Below are positions 9,223-19,760 of a stretch of 64,000 nt of DNA, in pieces. Every line of letters starts with the position of its first letter. Position 1 is the stretch's first letter. Both the position numbers and the translations under genes were made by a program. Below the pieces are notes generated by a model that saw nothing but the letters and a program-made list of their open reading frames with translations, was not told the origin of the DNA and ran no database searches. The stretch is taken from assembly GCA_029263015.1 (NCBI GenBank), contig JAJCYI010000142.1, positions 1-64,000 of the forward strand. The letters are read 5' to 3'. The DNA is from Saprospiraceae bacterium (lineage in GTDB: Bacteria; Bacteroidota; Bacteroidia; Chitinophagales; Saprospiraceae).

Positions 9223-9518
9223 GCAACAAAACGCCGATTGAAGTATTCCTTTTGTTTGTCGGAATATTGGCATTTTAAAAGGTAGGGCACAAGGAGGTTG
9301 TATATCTCGAGACATTCGTCTAAATTTGGCCAGCCTATGTACAAGGTGGAATTGCCAATCCGCATGTTATCATTTTAGATCTTCACCTTTTCTGTTATAG
9401 CCCATTGAACAGTTAATCATTACAAGACCTGTTGGTATAGGAATTTATTCAGTACGAATTCAGTGTTTACCTGATTCGACTTTCCATATTTAATAATCTA
9501 TTTTAATCAAGATCACCC
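9223..9518. other. Intergenic region before the SprB-repeat gene
   Basis: AT-rich, no gene that I can support. It should contain the promoter of the following gene. Confidence 0.35.
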
Positions 9519-12500
9519 ATGAAGAAATTCTATTCTATCTTTCTTTTTTTTCTGTTGAATACTTTGTGCAGCGCACAGGGAATTAATTTTTTTGATATAC
9601 AAGATTGTTGTACTGCTGGCCGTCTTGAAGGGCCAACAACCTTACAAGTGTTCATGACAGTCGGTGCTGGAGTTGACGATGACCCCATACAGGATTGCTC
9701 ATGTGCCGACGAACCAGAAATAAACACATTTTGGTTTGAATTTGATGCCCTTTCATCTTCTGTCCTTGAGTTTATTGTAACACCCATGACGCATGCAGGA
9801 GACTACGATTTTGTAGTATTTCAGGGAGGATGCCCATGCGGTTCACCTGGAAATTTAGTGCTGGAAGTCGCATGTGATAATTCTCCTTTGCCAGGAGGTA
9901 TGCCTGAGCCAACCGGCATGGGCAATCCGGCGCAATGGGGCTTCCCCGGGGCTACGCAATTCCAACCAGGTTTTCCTATGCTGGAAGGTGCCACTTATTA
10001 TTTGATGATCAACAACACAACGGATGCAGGTGGCTTTACCATTGAATTTGGACCGAATGTTAATATTGGGCAATTACCTAAACCTGGGCCTCCTGTGACT
10101 GGCCCAACTGCATTGTGTCCTGGGGCTGAAGCACAATTCATGACAGGGGGGAACCCAATGTTTAATATAGATTGGACAGTGAACAATGTGCCCGTTCCAA
10201 CATTAACTAGTACCCCCGTACTTAATTGGGAATTTCCTGATACCGGAACATTTGAAATTTGTGCCACTATAGAAGTGGGATGTTTAATATTCGATCCGTC
10301 GTGTATTACTGTGGTGGTCGAATCCATCCCGACGACCATCCTTTCTGATGTGATATGTTTTCCGCCCGGTATTTACAATGCACCCGATGGCAGCACGCTT
10401 TTCGCCCCAGGGGTCTATGATTTTACATTTGAATCCTTACTCGGTTGCGACAGCACGGTTCAACTGACATTGGCTTCAGCGTTTGGTAGTTTAGAGGTCA
10501 GGTCAGCGATAGTATGTGAGGGTGACTGTGTTGAATTTGAAGGTCAAACCCTTTGTGAATCAAACGTTTATGAAGAGACCTACTCCAATCAGGAGGGCTG
10601 TGATAGTACCATTCAGTTTAATTTGATTGTAGTGCCGTTGGAGACGCTCATAGATATAGAAGATACGCTTACTTGCAAAAAGACAAGCGTCACCCTCGAC
10701 GGAAGCCTGTCGCTTGGCGGTGCGGATATGATTTATATTTGGACAAATTCGGCGGGCGATACCATCGATACCGATTCGATTACGGTGGTGGATGAACCTG
10801 GATTTTATACCCTGACGACAACAAGTTTCATTACTGGGGATACTTGTATGGACTTTAATACGATCGAGGTAATTGGAGATCTTTTACCACCAGAAGAGGT
10901 AACGGCCATTGGCGACACCTTATCATGCTTGGTCGATACGGTAGTGCTGATGGGGAATTCAATAACGCCAAATGTTACCTATGAATGGTCTGGGCCAAAT
11001 GGGTTTAGCTCCTTTGAACAAAATCCTTCAGTTCTTGATACGGGAATATATTCGCTGACTGTCACGGGTGAAAATGGCTGCATAGATTTTGCCTCAACTC
11101 AAGTAATTGAAATTTTAGAGGAGATTGAAACCTCGGCTGTTGGAGGTACAATAGATTGCATAAATAGCTCAGTTGTTATAAGTGGCAATTCACAAGTACC
11201 CAATGTCACTTATTTATGGGAAGGGCCTAATGGCACATTTTATAATGGGCAAAACCCCACAGTAACTGAAGTAGGCATTTATATTCTCACTGTAACTGAT
11301 GATAATGGTTGTACAGGGACTGCGGAAACAGAGGTTAAAGAAAACACGATTCTTCCTGAAGTCAATACGACTGATGTAGAGATTTTGAATTGTAATTCAA
11401 CGACTATTCTTTTAAATGGTGCTGGTTCATCTTTTGGAAATGATTTTAGCTATTTATGGACAACAACCAATGGTAATATCGTTTCTGATGAAACGACTTT
11501 GACTCCTACCGTCAACGTTATTGGTAATTATACATTGACTGTTACCAACAACTTGAATGGTTGTACTAATACTGCTACCACGTCTGTTGAAGAATACCCT
11601 CCTCTTTTCGCAGTTATAACGTCCCGAGAGAGTATATCCTGTTTCGGAGCAGATGATGGATCTGCTTCTGCTGTTGGCTTTGGGGGTGGTGGAACATATA
11701 CTTACGCTTGGTCGAATGGTCAAACTACACCTGATGCTTCTGGCCTCAGTGAAGGTATTTATACAGTGACCATTTCCAGTGCCGGCAATTGTAGTGCTGT
11801 GGTTTCTGTACTCATTACCCAGCCCTCTACTCCTTTATCTGTTATTGCTTCTGCAACACCCGAAACAAATGCCGGTGCAAATGATGGTACTGCTACTGCA
11901 AGCGCTGACGGTGGTACACCGGATTATTCCTACCTATGGAGTAATGGCGAATCAACAAGTTCAATCACTGATCTGGCCCCAGGGAATTATACTGTTACCG
12001 TGACCGATGAAAACGACTGCGAATCTATTCAAACAGTTACCGTGAGTCAGGTGGATTGTTTCATTACAGCAGATATTGACAAAGAGGATGTAAACTGCAA
12101 TGGTGGAAGCGATGGAACGGCCATAATATCTCTTGATAATGCTATGGAGCCATACACTTTCATCTGGTCCAATGATAGTACAACTCAGCAGGTCACAGAC
12201 CTTGCACCTGGCACTTATACTGTAACTGCTACCGATGCCAATGGCTGTGAGATTGCTGCCTCTGTTACAATTCTACAGCCTTTGGTTTTGAGCGTAAATG
12301 CAGCTTCTACCGATCTAACCCTACCTAATGCAGACGATGGCACAGCAAGTGCCAACCCCACTGGTGGCACCAGTCCTTACTCCTATGAATGGTCAAACGG
12401 AGAAATGACTGCCTCAATAATTGATCTTACTGCTGGTGATTATATCGTGACCATTACTGACGATCATGGATGTACTGAAACCCAAACTGTAACTGTTGAA

Positions 12501-14186
12501 GGTTTTGGATGTATTATGACCATTAGTCTTGCCTCTGTGGACGTTAGTTGTTTCGGGGGAGATGATGGGCAGGCAACTGTTTTACCTTCCGGAGGACTTG
12601 CTCCTTTCACTTATGAATGGTCAAATGGTGAAACGACTCCTACAATTGGTAACCTCACTGCTGGTATTTATAACATACTTGTAATTGATTCAACCAATTG
12701 CCCAGCGAATGGACAAATCTCCATCACCGAACCGACCGAACTGGTATTGGAAATAACAAACCTTGTACCAGCAGATTGTGGTAGCGATAACGGAACCGCT
12801 TCTGTAACACCTGATGGCGGCACACCTGGGTATTCTTACGAATGGTCAAGCGGCCAAACTGATTCAACAGCCACTGATTTAGCAGCAGGCATTTATATCA
12901 TCACAGTGACTGATGAGAATGGATGTGCCACGAACATTGAATTGGAAATTGAGACTGATAATACCAGCGATTCGGAGCCCCCAGTCGCCATTGCCCAAAA
13001 TCTGACCATTGAACTGGATGCGGACGGCCTTGCCTCCATTACCGCTATGGAGATTGACAATGGCAGTTCTGACAATTGTGGCATTACATCTATGGATATT
13101 GATGTCTCCAACTTTGATTGTAGTAATTTAGGTGAAAATACCGTGACACTCACAGTTACAGATGTGGGTGGGAATATGGTTTCCACGACTTCTGTCGTGA
13201 CCGTAGAAGATAATATTGCACCCACGATTTCCTGTCCAGATAACATGATCGTAGCCTATTGCAATCCTGTTGCTGAATTTGAAGTTGAGGTGAATGATAA
13301 CTGTTCGATGGATCTGGTCACCAATCAAACCAATGGCCTGCCGAGCGGCTCGGAATTTCCCGAAGGAGGAACCACCACTCAAACTTTTGAAGGCATGGAT
13401 GCTGCTGGCAATTCGGTGACCTGTAGTTTTACGGTCGAAGTTTCCGAAGTTATGTCCATTAATTCTTCTGGAAATGATGTTTCCTGTTTCGGGGAAGCCG
13501 ATGGCAGCATCTCAACAATGGTAACTGGTGGTGTGCCTGATTATTCTTATCTATGGAGCAATGACAGTACGGGCGTTTCCATAAATGGCCTTGATCCTGG
13601 CATCTACACGGTGACTGTTACAGATGATGCAGGTTGTGAAGAAACCGAGGAAATTGAAGTGACCGAACCAACCAATTTGGTAACGACATTGGTAAACATC
13701 ATTAACGAAATGGGCACAGCGATGGACGGTGCTGTGGACGTGACCATAAGTGGCGGCTTGATGCCTTATACTTTTGAATGGGCCGACTTAGACGGGAATG
13801 TGTTAGGTGATACCGAAGATATAAGTGGCTTGGCAGCAGGTACCTACCAGCTATTTGTGACCGACGCAAATGGGTGTGTATCTTCCAGTGCTTATACCAT
13901 TCAGAATGTTACCAGCACTTTTGATCCGACCCTCGATAGCCGGATTCGGCTTTTCCCGAATCCTTCCAATGGCTGGGTGACTATCGAACTTACGGAAGTG
14001 CCAGTTACTGAAATTGAAATCGCAGTATATGATGTGATTGGCAAATTGGCCTATATGAATCCTGTGGCCGATGTGAAAACTGGTAAATTCCTGTTGGACT
14101 TAACCAGTTTCCCAGAAGGGGTTTACATCGTGAAATTGACGATCGATGGCCAAGTGATTACGAACCGATTGGTGAGAGGGCTGTAG
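9519..14186 (+). CDS. Giant SprB-repeat surface protein with T9SS sorting domain
   Basis: 1555 residues. Signal peptide 1-19 (LNTLCSAQ). An N-terminal PPC-like part is followed by PKD/Ig-like repeats (about 380-690) and then at least seven SprB-type repeats of about 75-80 residues. Each repeat begins with a VSCFGxxDGxA-like motif, carries YxYxWSNGxTT, and ends GxYTVTVTDxNGC. A HYR-like segment (IAPTISCPDNMIV) interrupts them near 1240, and a T9SS sorting domain ends the protein (RLFPNPSNGWVTIEL to TNRLVRGL). Such proteins move on or decorate the cell surface in gliding Bacteroidota and can act as adhesins. It is not the SprB orthologue by size; the adhesin role is inference. Confidence 0.9.
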   Translation: MKKFYSIFLFFLLNTLCSAQGINFFDIQDCCTAGRLEGPTTLQVFMTVGAGVDDDPIQDCSCADEPEINTFWFEFDALSSSVLEFIVTPMTHAGDYDFVVFQGGCPCGSPGNLVLEVACDNSPLPGGMPEPTGMGNPAQWGFPGATQFQPGFPMLEGATYYLMINNTTDAGGFTIEFGPNVNIGQLPKPGPPVTGPTALCPGAEAQFMTGGNPMFNIDWTVNNVPVPTLTSTPVLNWEFPDTGTFEICATIEVGCLIFDPSCITVVVESIPTTILSDVICFPPGIYNAPDGSTLFAPGVYDFTFESLLGCDSTVQLTLASAFGSLEVRSAIVCEGDCVEFEGQTLCESNVYEETYSNQEGCDSTIQFNLIVVPLETLIDIEDTLTCKKTSVTLDGSLSLGGADMIYIWTNSAGDTIDTDSITVVDEPGFYTLTTTSFITGDTCMDFNTIEVIGDLLPPEEVTAIGDTLSCLVDTVVLMGNSITPNVTYEWSGPNGFSSFEQNPSVLDTGIYSLTVTGENGCIDFASTQVIEILEEIETSAVGGTIDCINSSVVISGNSQVPNVTYLWEGPNGTFYNGQNPTVTEVGIYILTVTDDNGCTGTAETEVKENTILPEVNTTDVEILNCNSTTILLNGAGSSFGNDFSYLWTTTNGNIVSDETTLTPTVNVIGNYTLTVTNNLNGCTNTATTSVEEYPPLFAVITSRESISCFGADDGSASAVGFGGGGTYTYAWSNGQTTPDASGLSEGIYTVTISSAGNCSAVVSVLITQPSTPLSVIASATPETNAGANDGTATASADGGTPDYSYLWSNGESTSSITDLAPGNYTVTVTDENDCESIQTVTVSQVDCFITADIDKEDVNCNGGSDGTAIISLDNAMEPYTFIWSNDSTTQQVTDLAPGTYTVTATDANGCEIAASVTILQPLVLSVNAASTDLTLPNADDGTASANPTGGTSPYSYEWSNGEMTASIIDLTAGDYIVTITDDHGCTETQTVTVEGFGCIMTISLASVDVSCFGGDDGQATVLPSGGLAPFTYEWSNGETTPTIGNLTAGIYNILVIDSTNCPANGQISITEPTELVLEITNLVPADCGSDNGTASVTPDGGTPGYSYEWSSGQTDSTATDLAAGIYIITVTDENGCATNIELEIETDNTSDSEPPVAIAQNLTIELDADGLASITAMEIDNGSSDNCGITSMDIDVSNFDCSNLGENTVTLTVTDVGGNMVSTTSVVTVEDNIAPTISCPDNMIVAYCNPVAEFEVEVNDNCSMDLVTNQTNGLPSGSEFPEGGTTTQTFEGMDAAGNSVTCSFTVEVSEVMSINSSGNDVSCFGEADGSISTMVTGGVPDYSYLWSNDSTGVSINGLDPGIYTVTVTDDAGCEETEEIEVTEPTNLVTTLVNIINEMGTAMDGAVDVTISGGLMPYTFEWADLDGNVLGDTEDISGLAAGTYQLFVTDANGCVSSSAYTIQNVTSTFDPTLDSRIRLFPNPSNGWVTIELTEVPVTEIEIAVYDVIGKLAYMNPVADVKTGKFLLDLTSFPEGVYIVKLTIDGQVITNRLVRGL

Positions 14187-14324
14187 AGTCATGAATTTCT
14201 TTTTGATTTTAGATTTACATGGTTTTTGATTTTAGATTAAGTGTTCCCCAAATCAAAAATCTTACATCATGTAATCTTACATCTTAAATCAAAAAGTGTA
14301 AAATTAGTACAGAGTACTAATTGA

Positions 14325-14366
14325 GCGAGGGCAGGTATCATGTAAGATGCCTGCCCTCGCCTTTTT
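14325..14366 (+). terminator. Rho-independent terminator after the SprB-repeat gene
   Basis: Stem GCGAGGGCAGGTATC / GATGCCTGCCCTCGC (one G-U pair) followed by six T. A smaller hairpin ATTAGTA/TACTAAT sits just before it. Confidence 0.8.
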
Positions 14367-14959
14367 TAAACATGATAAATTTTTTACATTTTTACATTAA
14401 CCTAATAAAAAAAAGGCCTCTTCCCAGTAAATCCGGGAGAGAGACCTGCGAGAATCAAACATCACGTATCTTCCTACGATATTGTATCGTGATGTGTGCT
14501 CTATTAAGTCAATATTATGAACCAGTTTTGGGTCTGAAAGCCTCTCAAATTGTTCGAGGCCTGACATTAAACCAGTGTTAAAAAAGGGGTAGAGCGGTCG
14601 TTCATTTTTGTGCTTGTTTGGGCACTCCTTTAATAATTCGCTCATTAGTGTTTTAAAGTGTGAGGCGCGCCGCACATATTCTTTTATTTCAGAATGGGTT
14701 TTTTGTTTAAGCTGTTCATTTCGTTCGTCAAAAAAGCTGGTACTTGGGGATACTGATGGCAAGCCAGTCAATATCCCCAGTCCAGTTCCAAACTATTTCC
14801 CATGGCTATAATAAATCTTCAAGTTTTGGGATACACATAATACTACTTTTCAGAACTTGAGAAAGAAAGCTGGCGACATGGATAAATCCTTGGCCGCCAA
14901 CTTTTTATAATAGACACACGCTCTCTCAAGTTGTTAGCTCATTGTATATATTCGTTGTT
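14367..14959. other. Gene-poor spacer with no supported gene
   Basis: A 124-codon minus frame (14397-14771, TTG start) is present but has no recognisable motif. The stretch also holds an imperfect palindrome around 14459-14503 (CATCACG and CGTGATG arms). I leave it unassigned. Confidence 0.35.
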
Positions 14960-15961
14960 TCAATTCATTTTCGTGGTAGTTTTTACAACTCCCTCTTCTT
15001 TCTCATCATATTTGCTGAAAGTGTACATACCTTTTCCTGCCACAGCTTTGTTGTTCACAAATTGGCAATCGTTCACTATTGGATGGGTAAGCCCGTCAAT
15101 ATCCATGTTGAAAATGGCACCTCCCCTTAGGTAGGCTTCATTGTTTTGGAAAACACAATTGTTGATCTGAGGACTGCTTTCGCCACCACCGCCATAATTG
15201 CAAATGGCGCCGCCATAGTTACTTTTGTTATTGCTGAAAACACACCTTGTAAAAGAAGGATTAGCTTTACCTCCGTGCCTCCCATCGTTGTAAACTGCTC
15301 CGCCGTCAAGGTTGGCAATGTTGTTCAAAAACTGGCAGTTCTTGAAAGTTGGAGAACATTCCCCTTTCCTACCATATACATATACAGCTCCTCCATCACG
15401 TGCATAATTGTTCCTGAAAATGCAATCTTGGATTATTGGGCGAGCGCTCTCGTTCCCTATTGCTGTTTTGATATAAAGCCCGCCACCGCTCCGTTCCAGA
15501 TCAGCCGTCGGGCCTGATCCGTTGGCATTGCCATCAGCAATTATGAACCCGTCAAGATGGTTATTTTCAGTCGAATTATCAATTAAAACGACCGTAAAGG
15601 AATTGTCGGCGCTCTCTGATCTTGAGCCTATGTTGCCACTTAAAATAGATTTATTGGGTTGGGTGTTCCGGTGTTGTGGAGAGGTTTCGTCACCAAGGAA
15701 ACCGCCATAGATTTTCACTCCGGAAGGTATGGTAAAACAGGCCGTCCTGTCTTGGCCTTGCGTGGGGTAGTAGGTGCCAACACCTACCCATATCTGGTCG
15801 CCAAGCTGTGCATTTTGCAGGGCGGACACAAGGTCGTTTGTTGCTGTTGACCAAGTAGAGCCATTACCGCTACCAGAGGGCTTCACATAGATCGTTTTTG
15901 AAACGAGTTGGAAAGAAATTAAACCAATAATTGCCGTGAGTAGGATGTGTCTCATATTCAA
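14960..15961 (-). CDS. Secreted right-handed parallel beta-helix protein
   Basis: 333 residues. Signal peptide 1-22. The KTIYVKPSGSGNGSTW opening and SALQNAQLGDQIWVGVGTY are the typical first turn of DUF1565/'choice-of-anchor' beta-helix proteins. Repeats of the form CxFxNNxAxxGGAxxN (CIFRNNYARDGGAVY, CQFLNNIANLDGGAVY, CVFSNNKSNYGGAIC, CVFQNNEAYLRGGAIF) resemble the polymorphic outer membrane protein repeat. Such proteins often end in a T9SS domain; this one stops shortly after the repeats at TTTKMN, so it may be truncated or simply secreted. No catalytic residues can be named. Confidence 0.8.
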   Translation of the reverse strand: MNMRHILLTAIIGLISFQLVSKTIYVKPSGSGNGSTWSTATNDLVSALQNAQLGDQIWVGVGTYYPTQGQDRTACFTIPSGVKIYGGFLGDETSPQHRNTQPNKSILSGNIGSRSESADNSFTVVLIDNSTENNHLDGFIIADGNANGSGPTADLERSGGGLYIKTAIGNESARPIIQDCIFRNNYARDGGAVYVYGRKGECSPTFKNCQFLNNIANLDGGAVYNDGRHGGKANPSFTRCVFSNNKSNYGGAICNYGGGGESSPQINNCVFQNNEAYLRGGAIFNMDIDGLTHPIVNDCQFVNNKAVAGKGMYTFSKYDEKEEGVVKTTTKMN

Positions 15962-17133
15962 AGTTTTTGTTTCTTGTAGCTATCGATTCAAGACGCGACT
16001 TTTGCTGAAAACCAACTCACAGGGGAAAAGAAAGAGAGTGGTGGATAAGTAGTCGAGCCTAAATAATTTCCTTTTTTATCGACCGCTTTTTCCGTATAGC
16101 TGTGTTAAAAAAAAGTTCACGTAGCTATGCTATACTCACCTTTTTTACCTTCCTATAACGTAAAAGTCAACGCGCTAAAATTCTAAAATTATTAAATCCC
16201 GGCTACTTATCATGTGTTGGAATTTTTGGTTGATTGGGGTCAAATTAAACAGTTCAGAGTTTTTGCCTATGGGGTTTCTGACCCATAGATTGTAAAAAAA
16301 ATAGGTATGGTGTTGTTAAATAAACAAAGTTTAAAAGGTGTAAAATTTAGTGTTATGTTCAAATCGATTGTTTGCTCCACTTAGGGAACAGGTGTAATGT
16401 GTTTGTTTTATCGCTTGTCCCTTGTATTGTACACTAGTTTTGTTCATAGCCATGCCAATTGAAATAATGTACTATTATTCATATACATCTTGTTCAGATA
16501 AGGTATGGATCGTTCCATTATCAAAATCAAAAGATTTTGAAATCTCAGGAATAAAAAGGGGAATTGTCAGTAGGGAATAATTAAGAGGAATCTAATGAGG
16601 GAAATCAAAAACGAGGAGGACGTTATCGAAAACGTGTCACAAAATTACTTGCAATTAGCGTGCGAGTCAAGAGGAGAATTAAAATAAAATAAAATCTTAA
16701 GACGTATTTAAAAATGTATTAAGTGATTGATAATCAATTTGTTGTGTTTTATTTATAACTTGTTGTAGTTTTAATGTTCAATGTTTTATATGTTTTGATA
16801 TTTCATAATTTGAAACAGGATATTTTTTAATATTTTTTTCGATTTTGATTTATATTTTACAAATACCGTCACGTTTTGTTTTTGATAGATTGATATGTGC
16901 ATATGATATTATATATATTGGAAAACAGGTTAATGTGACATAAAGGCTGTTTTATTGCTGGAAATAACGCCTTTTTGGAAAAGCGTTTTTAATATGTATT
17001 AGTGACTGGTTTGCTAGGCAATAAATAATGCATAAATTAACACTCCAAGTGTATCGAAAAAATATAAATCCCTAACAAGCTCTTATCGATCACAATTCCG
17101 CAATATTCCTACCTTCGCCTCAAAGCATAAATC
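15962..17133. other. 1.17-kb AT-rich non-coding stretch
   Basis: No frame of note on either strand. A small hairpin (CCTATGGG/CCCATAG) is at 16267-16288 with no T run. Just before pyrC, TACCTTCG at 17107-17114 resembles the bacteroidotal -7 element. Otherwise I see nothing. Confidence 0.45.
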
Positions 17134-18471
17134 ATGAAAACCATCCTACTCAAAAACGGACTGATAGTCAATCGGGGACAAATAAAAGCTGGAGATCTGT
17201 ATATTGAAAATGGCAAGATTGAATTGGTCGCAAACATTATCAACCTAAAAGCAGACCTAGAAATAGATTGTACCGGCAAACATATCCTGCCTGGTATCAT
17301 TGACGATCAGGTGCATTTCCGGGAACCTGGGCTTACCCATAAATCAGACCTTTATACGGAACCCCGATCTGCAGTTGCTGGAGGTGTCACTTCCTACATG
17401 GAGATGCCCAACACAAAGCCGCCGGCGCTCACTCAAGAATTATTAGAACAGAAATATCAGGCTGCTGCTGCCAAGTCGTTGGCCAATTATTCTTTTTTCA
17501 TGGGAGCTTCGAACGACAATATTGAGGAGGTGCTGAAGACCAACCCAAGGAATGTGTGTGGCATAAAAATATTCATGGGATCGAGCACTGGCAATATGCT
17601 GGTCGATGATGCGACGACGCTGGAGAGTGTTTTTTCACGATGCCGAATGCTCATTGCGACCCACTGTGAAGATGAAGCGACGGTTCGAAGCAATGAGGCC
17701 GTATTCCGGAAAAAATACGGAAACGATGTGCCGATCGAGTGCCACCCCGAAATCCGTAATGCGGAAGGATGCTTCAAATCTTCCTCTCTTGCAGTAGCGT
17801 TGGCTAAAAAGCACAATACCCGGCTCCACATCCTCCACATTTCAACCAAAGATGAATTGGTACTTTTCAAAAATGACGTCCCACTAAGGGAAAAACGCAT
17901 CACCGCTGAAGTATGTGTACATCATCTTTATTTCAACAGTAAAGATTATAAAACAAAGGGGACACTGGTGAAATGTAATCCCGCGGTTAAAGACGCGTCG
18001 CACCAAAATGCACTTTTCCCGGCCCTGCTCAATGATCGGTTGGACATCATAGCCACCGATCATGCACCGCACACTTGGGAGGAAAAACAGCATACCTATT
18101 TCAATGCCCCATCGGGTGTTCCGCTTGTCCAGCATTCATTGAACATTATGTTGGAGTTTTACCAACAAGGAAAAATTACGCTTGAAAGAATCGTGGAGAA
18201 GATGTGTCACGCGCCAGCTGAATGTTTTAGGATAGACGGAAGAGGATATCTTGATGAGGGGGCTTGGGCAGATGTGGTTATCCTTGACTTGGAAAAAGAA
18301 TGGAAGGTAGATAAAAGCAATATCCATTATAAGTGCAACTGGTCACCTTTTGAGGGGCATACTTTTAAAGGCAAGGTGGATTCCACAATAGTAAGTGGTC
18401 ATTTGGCTTATCGGAATGGGGTGTTTTTTGAAGATAAAAAGGGGGAAAGGTTGTTGTTTGAGGCTTCGTAA
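17134..18471 (+). CDS. pyrC: Dihydroorotase
   Basis: 445 residues, full length for a class I-type dihydroorotase. It makes dihydroorotate from carbamoyl aspartate in pyrimidine synthesis. Metal and substrate motifs are in place: IIDDQVHFREPG (His61, Arg63), GIKIFMGSSTG with the lysine region, IATHCEDE, LHILHIST and IATDHAPHT. The first histidine of the usual HxH pair is a glutamine (QVH), which I recall as common in bacteroidotal members. Stands alone, with a long empty region upstream. Confidence 0.92.
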   Translation: MKTILLKNGLIVNRGQIKAGDLYIENGKIELVANIINLKADLEIDCTGKHILPGIIDDQVHFREPGLTHKSDLYTEPRSAVAGGVTSYMEMPNTKPPALTQELLEQKYQAAAAKSLANYSFFMGASNDNIEEVLKTNPRNVCGIKIFMGSSTGNMLVDDATTLESVFSRCRMLIATHCEDEATVRSNEAVFRKKYGNDVPIECHPEIRNAEGCFKSSSLAVALAKKHNTRLHILHISTKDELVLFKNDVPLREKRITAEVCVHHLYFNSKDYKTKGTLVKCNPAVKDASHQNALFPALLNDRLDIIATDHAPHTWEEKQHTYFNAPSGVPLVQHSLNIMLEFYQQGKITLERIVEKMCHAPAECFRIDGRGYLDEGAWADVVILDLEKEWKVDKSNIHYKCNWSPFEGHTFKGKVDSTIVSGHLAYRNGVFFEDKKGERLLFEAS

Positions 18472-18538
18472 TCAAGAGCTTGTATAGAATTCCATCAATT
18501 TGCTCCCTTTCTCTCAATCATGAAAATATAGACAAGTT

Positions 18539-19027
18539 CTAAATCATCATCAACCCACGCACTCGTTTTATCATCATTTTATCAAAAAACACCAACATTG
18601 CCAGAGATAGCAAGATCAATATTGAAAACTGAATGGTCATGCTTGGTAAATGGCTGACCGTGTTATTGATGAAGTTTGTAATTTCTTCTAAATAGGGGAG
18701 GCTGATAGTAGAAGTTCCCGACGACTTGGGAATGGATATTATGACCGCAAATATGGCTACCATTGCTCCCACAAATACTTTCATCCAAATTGGTTTCACC
18801 AGCGGCTCGATTTCTTTATTGGCATAAAGTTCTGGTAAAGCATCGATCACGTTTTGTGTGAAATGCAAAGAAGGAGACTGCGCCTCCATGCCCGCTAAAT
18901 TGGACTGGACATCCAGCATAATTTCCAGCTCCTTTCTGAGTAAGGGATCACTGGCAATCATTCTTTCAACTGCCACTTTTTCATCGGGGGTACAGTTGCC
19001 TTCAGCATATTTCCAGAGTAATTCCAT
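18539..19027 (-). CDS. Putative anti-sigma factor, membrane protein
   Basis: 162 residues. The N-terminus (MELLWKYAEGNCTPDEKVAVERM, in two parts of the helix) has the layout of short anti-sigma N-domains of Bacteroidota, without a zinc HxxxCxxC motif. Two transmembrane helices follow at about 79-100 and 130-152. It lies 48 bases downstream of an ECF sigma gene on the same strand, which is the main reason for the call. It would hold the sigma factor at the membrane until signalled. Confidence 0.7.
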   Translation of the reverse strand: MELLWKYAEGNCTPDEKVAVERMIASDPLLRKELEIMLDVQSNLAGMEAQSPSLHFTQNVIDALPELYANKEIEPLVKPIWMKVFVGAMVAIFAVIISIPKSSGTSTISLPYLEEITNFINNTVSHLPSMTIQFSILILLSLAMLVFFDKMMIKRVRGLMMI

Positions 19028-19075
19028 GATGATGGTTTATCGGTTTAATGGTTTTGATGGTGCATTGGAACACCA

Positions 19076-19645
19076 TTAAACCAAACTATTTACTTCCTCT
19101 TTCAGGTTTTGGGTCAAGATATTTTTCAGGGTGTTGCGCAGCCGAAACAATTTTACTTTTACATTGCTTTCCGTCAGTCCAGTTATGCTGGAAATCTCTT
19201 TGACAGATTGCTCGTTCAGGTAGAACAATGTGAGCAGGGTCGCATTTTCCGCTTTCATTTGGCCGAGGGCATTTTCAATTAGTGACCTTGTGTTTTGTTG
19301 TTGGACCTGCTGGAGAGGCGTAGCAGAAGTGTCCCTAATCTGTAAAAATGATTGTTCGTCATCGAGCGATTGTCTGGTAGCTGGTCGTGACCTGTACCGA
19401 TCAATCGCTGTACGCCAAGCTATCTGATACAGCCATGTTGCAAATTTTGATCTTTGCTCAAAGCTGCCCAAAGCTCGGTAAGCTTTTATAAAAGTATCTT
19501 GTGCTGCTTCTTCTGCTTCTTCCCGGTTCTTCAATATCTTTAACGTGACGGAAAAAACATAATCCTGATATTGTTCCACCAAAGACTTAAAGGCAGTCTT
19601 GCTGCCTTGCATCGTTTCTTTGATCAAAAGAATGTCCTTTTCCAT
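19076..19645 (-). CDS. ECF-type RNA polymerase sigma factor
   Basis: 189 residues. Region 2 shows FKSLVEQYQDYVFSVTLKIL, EEAEEAAQDTFIKAYRALG and FATWLYQIAWRTAIDRYR. Region 4 is a helix-turn-helix, VKEISSITGLTESNVKVKL FRLR. The linker between them is typical in length. It should direct RNA polymerase to a small regulon and is controlled by the anti-sigma protein encoded next. The target promoters are not evident. Confidence 0.93.
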   Translation of the reverse strand: MEKDILLIKETMQGSKTAFKSLVEQYQDYVFSVTLKILKNREEAEEAAQDTFIKAYRALGSFEQRSKFATWLYQIAWRTAIDRYRSRPATRQSLDDEQSFLQIRDTSATPLQQVQQQNTRSLIENALGQMKAENATLLTLFYLNEQSVKEISSITGLTESNVKVKLFRLRNTLKNILTQNLKEEVNSLV

Positions 19646-19760
19646 GTTTTAGAGTCTTGGAAAACCCGAAAGCAGCTTCCGCAGGCTTTGACGGGAAGTA
19701 AATATAAGTGGTTACAAAGGAGTGGTGCAGAGGTTTATTGGAGTACCAATTCACCGTTCT

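Noticed and set aside
9015-9365. 116-codon minus frame that looks protein-like in part (ECLEIYNLLVPYLLKC)
   Set aside because: It runs through the terminator and the end of the T9SS gene; no family recognised. Could be a remnant but not supportable.
14397-14771. 124-codon minus frame with TTG start
   Set aside because: No motif, poor start, and AT-rich spacer context; left unassigned.
15962-17133. Hidden RNA gene in the long AT-rich gap
   Set aside because: No tRNA-like or other strong folded element found by eye, only a small hairpin without T run.
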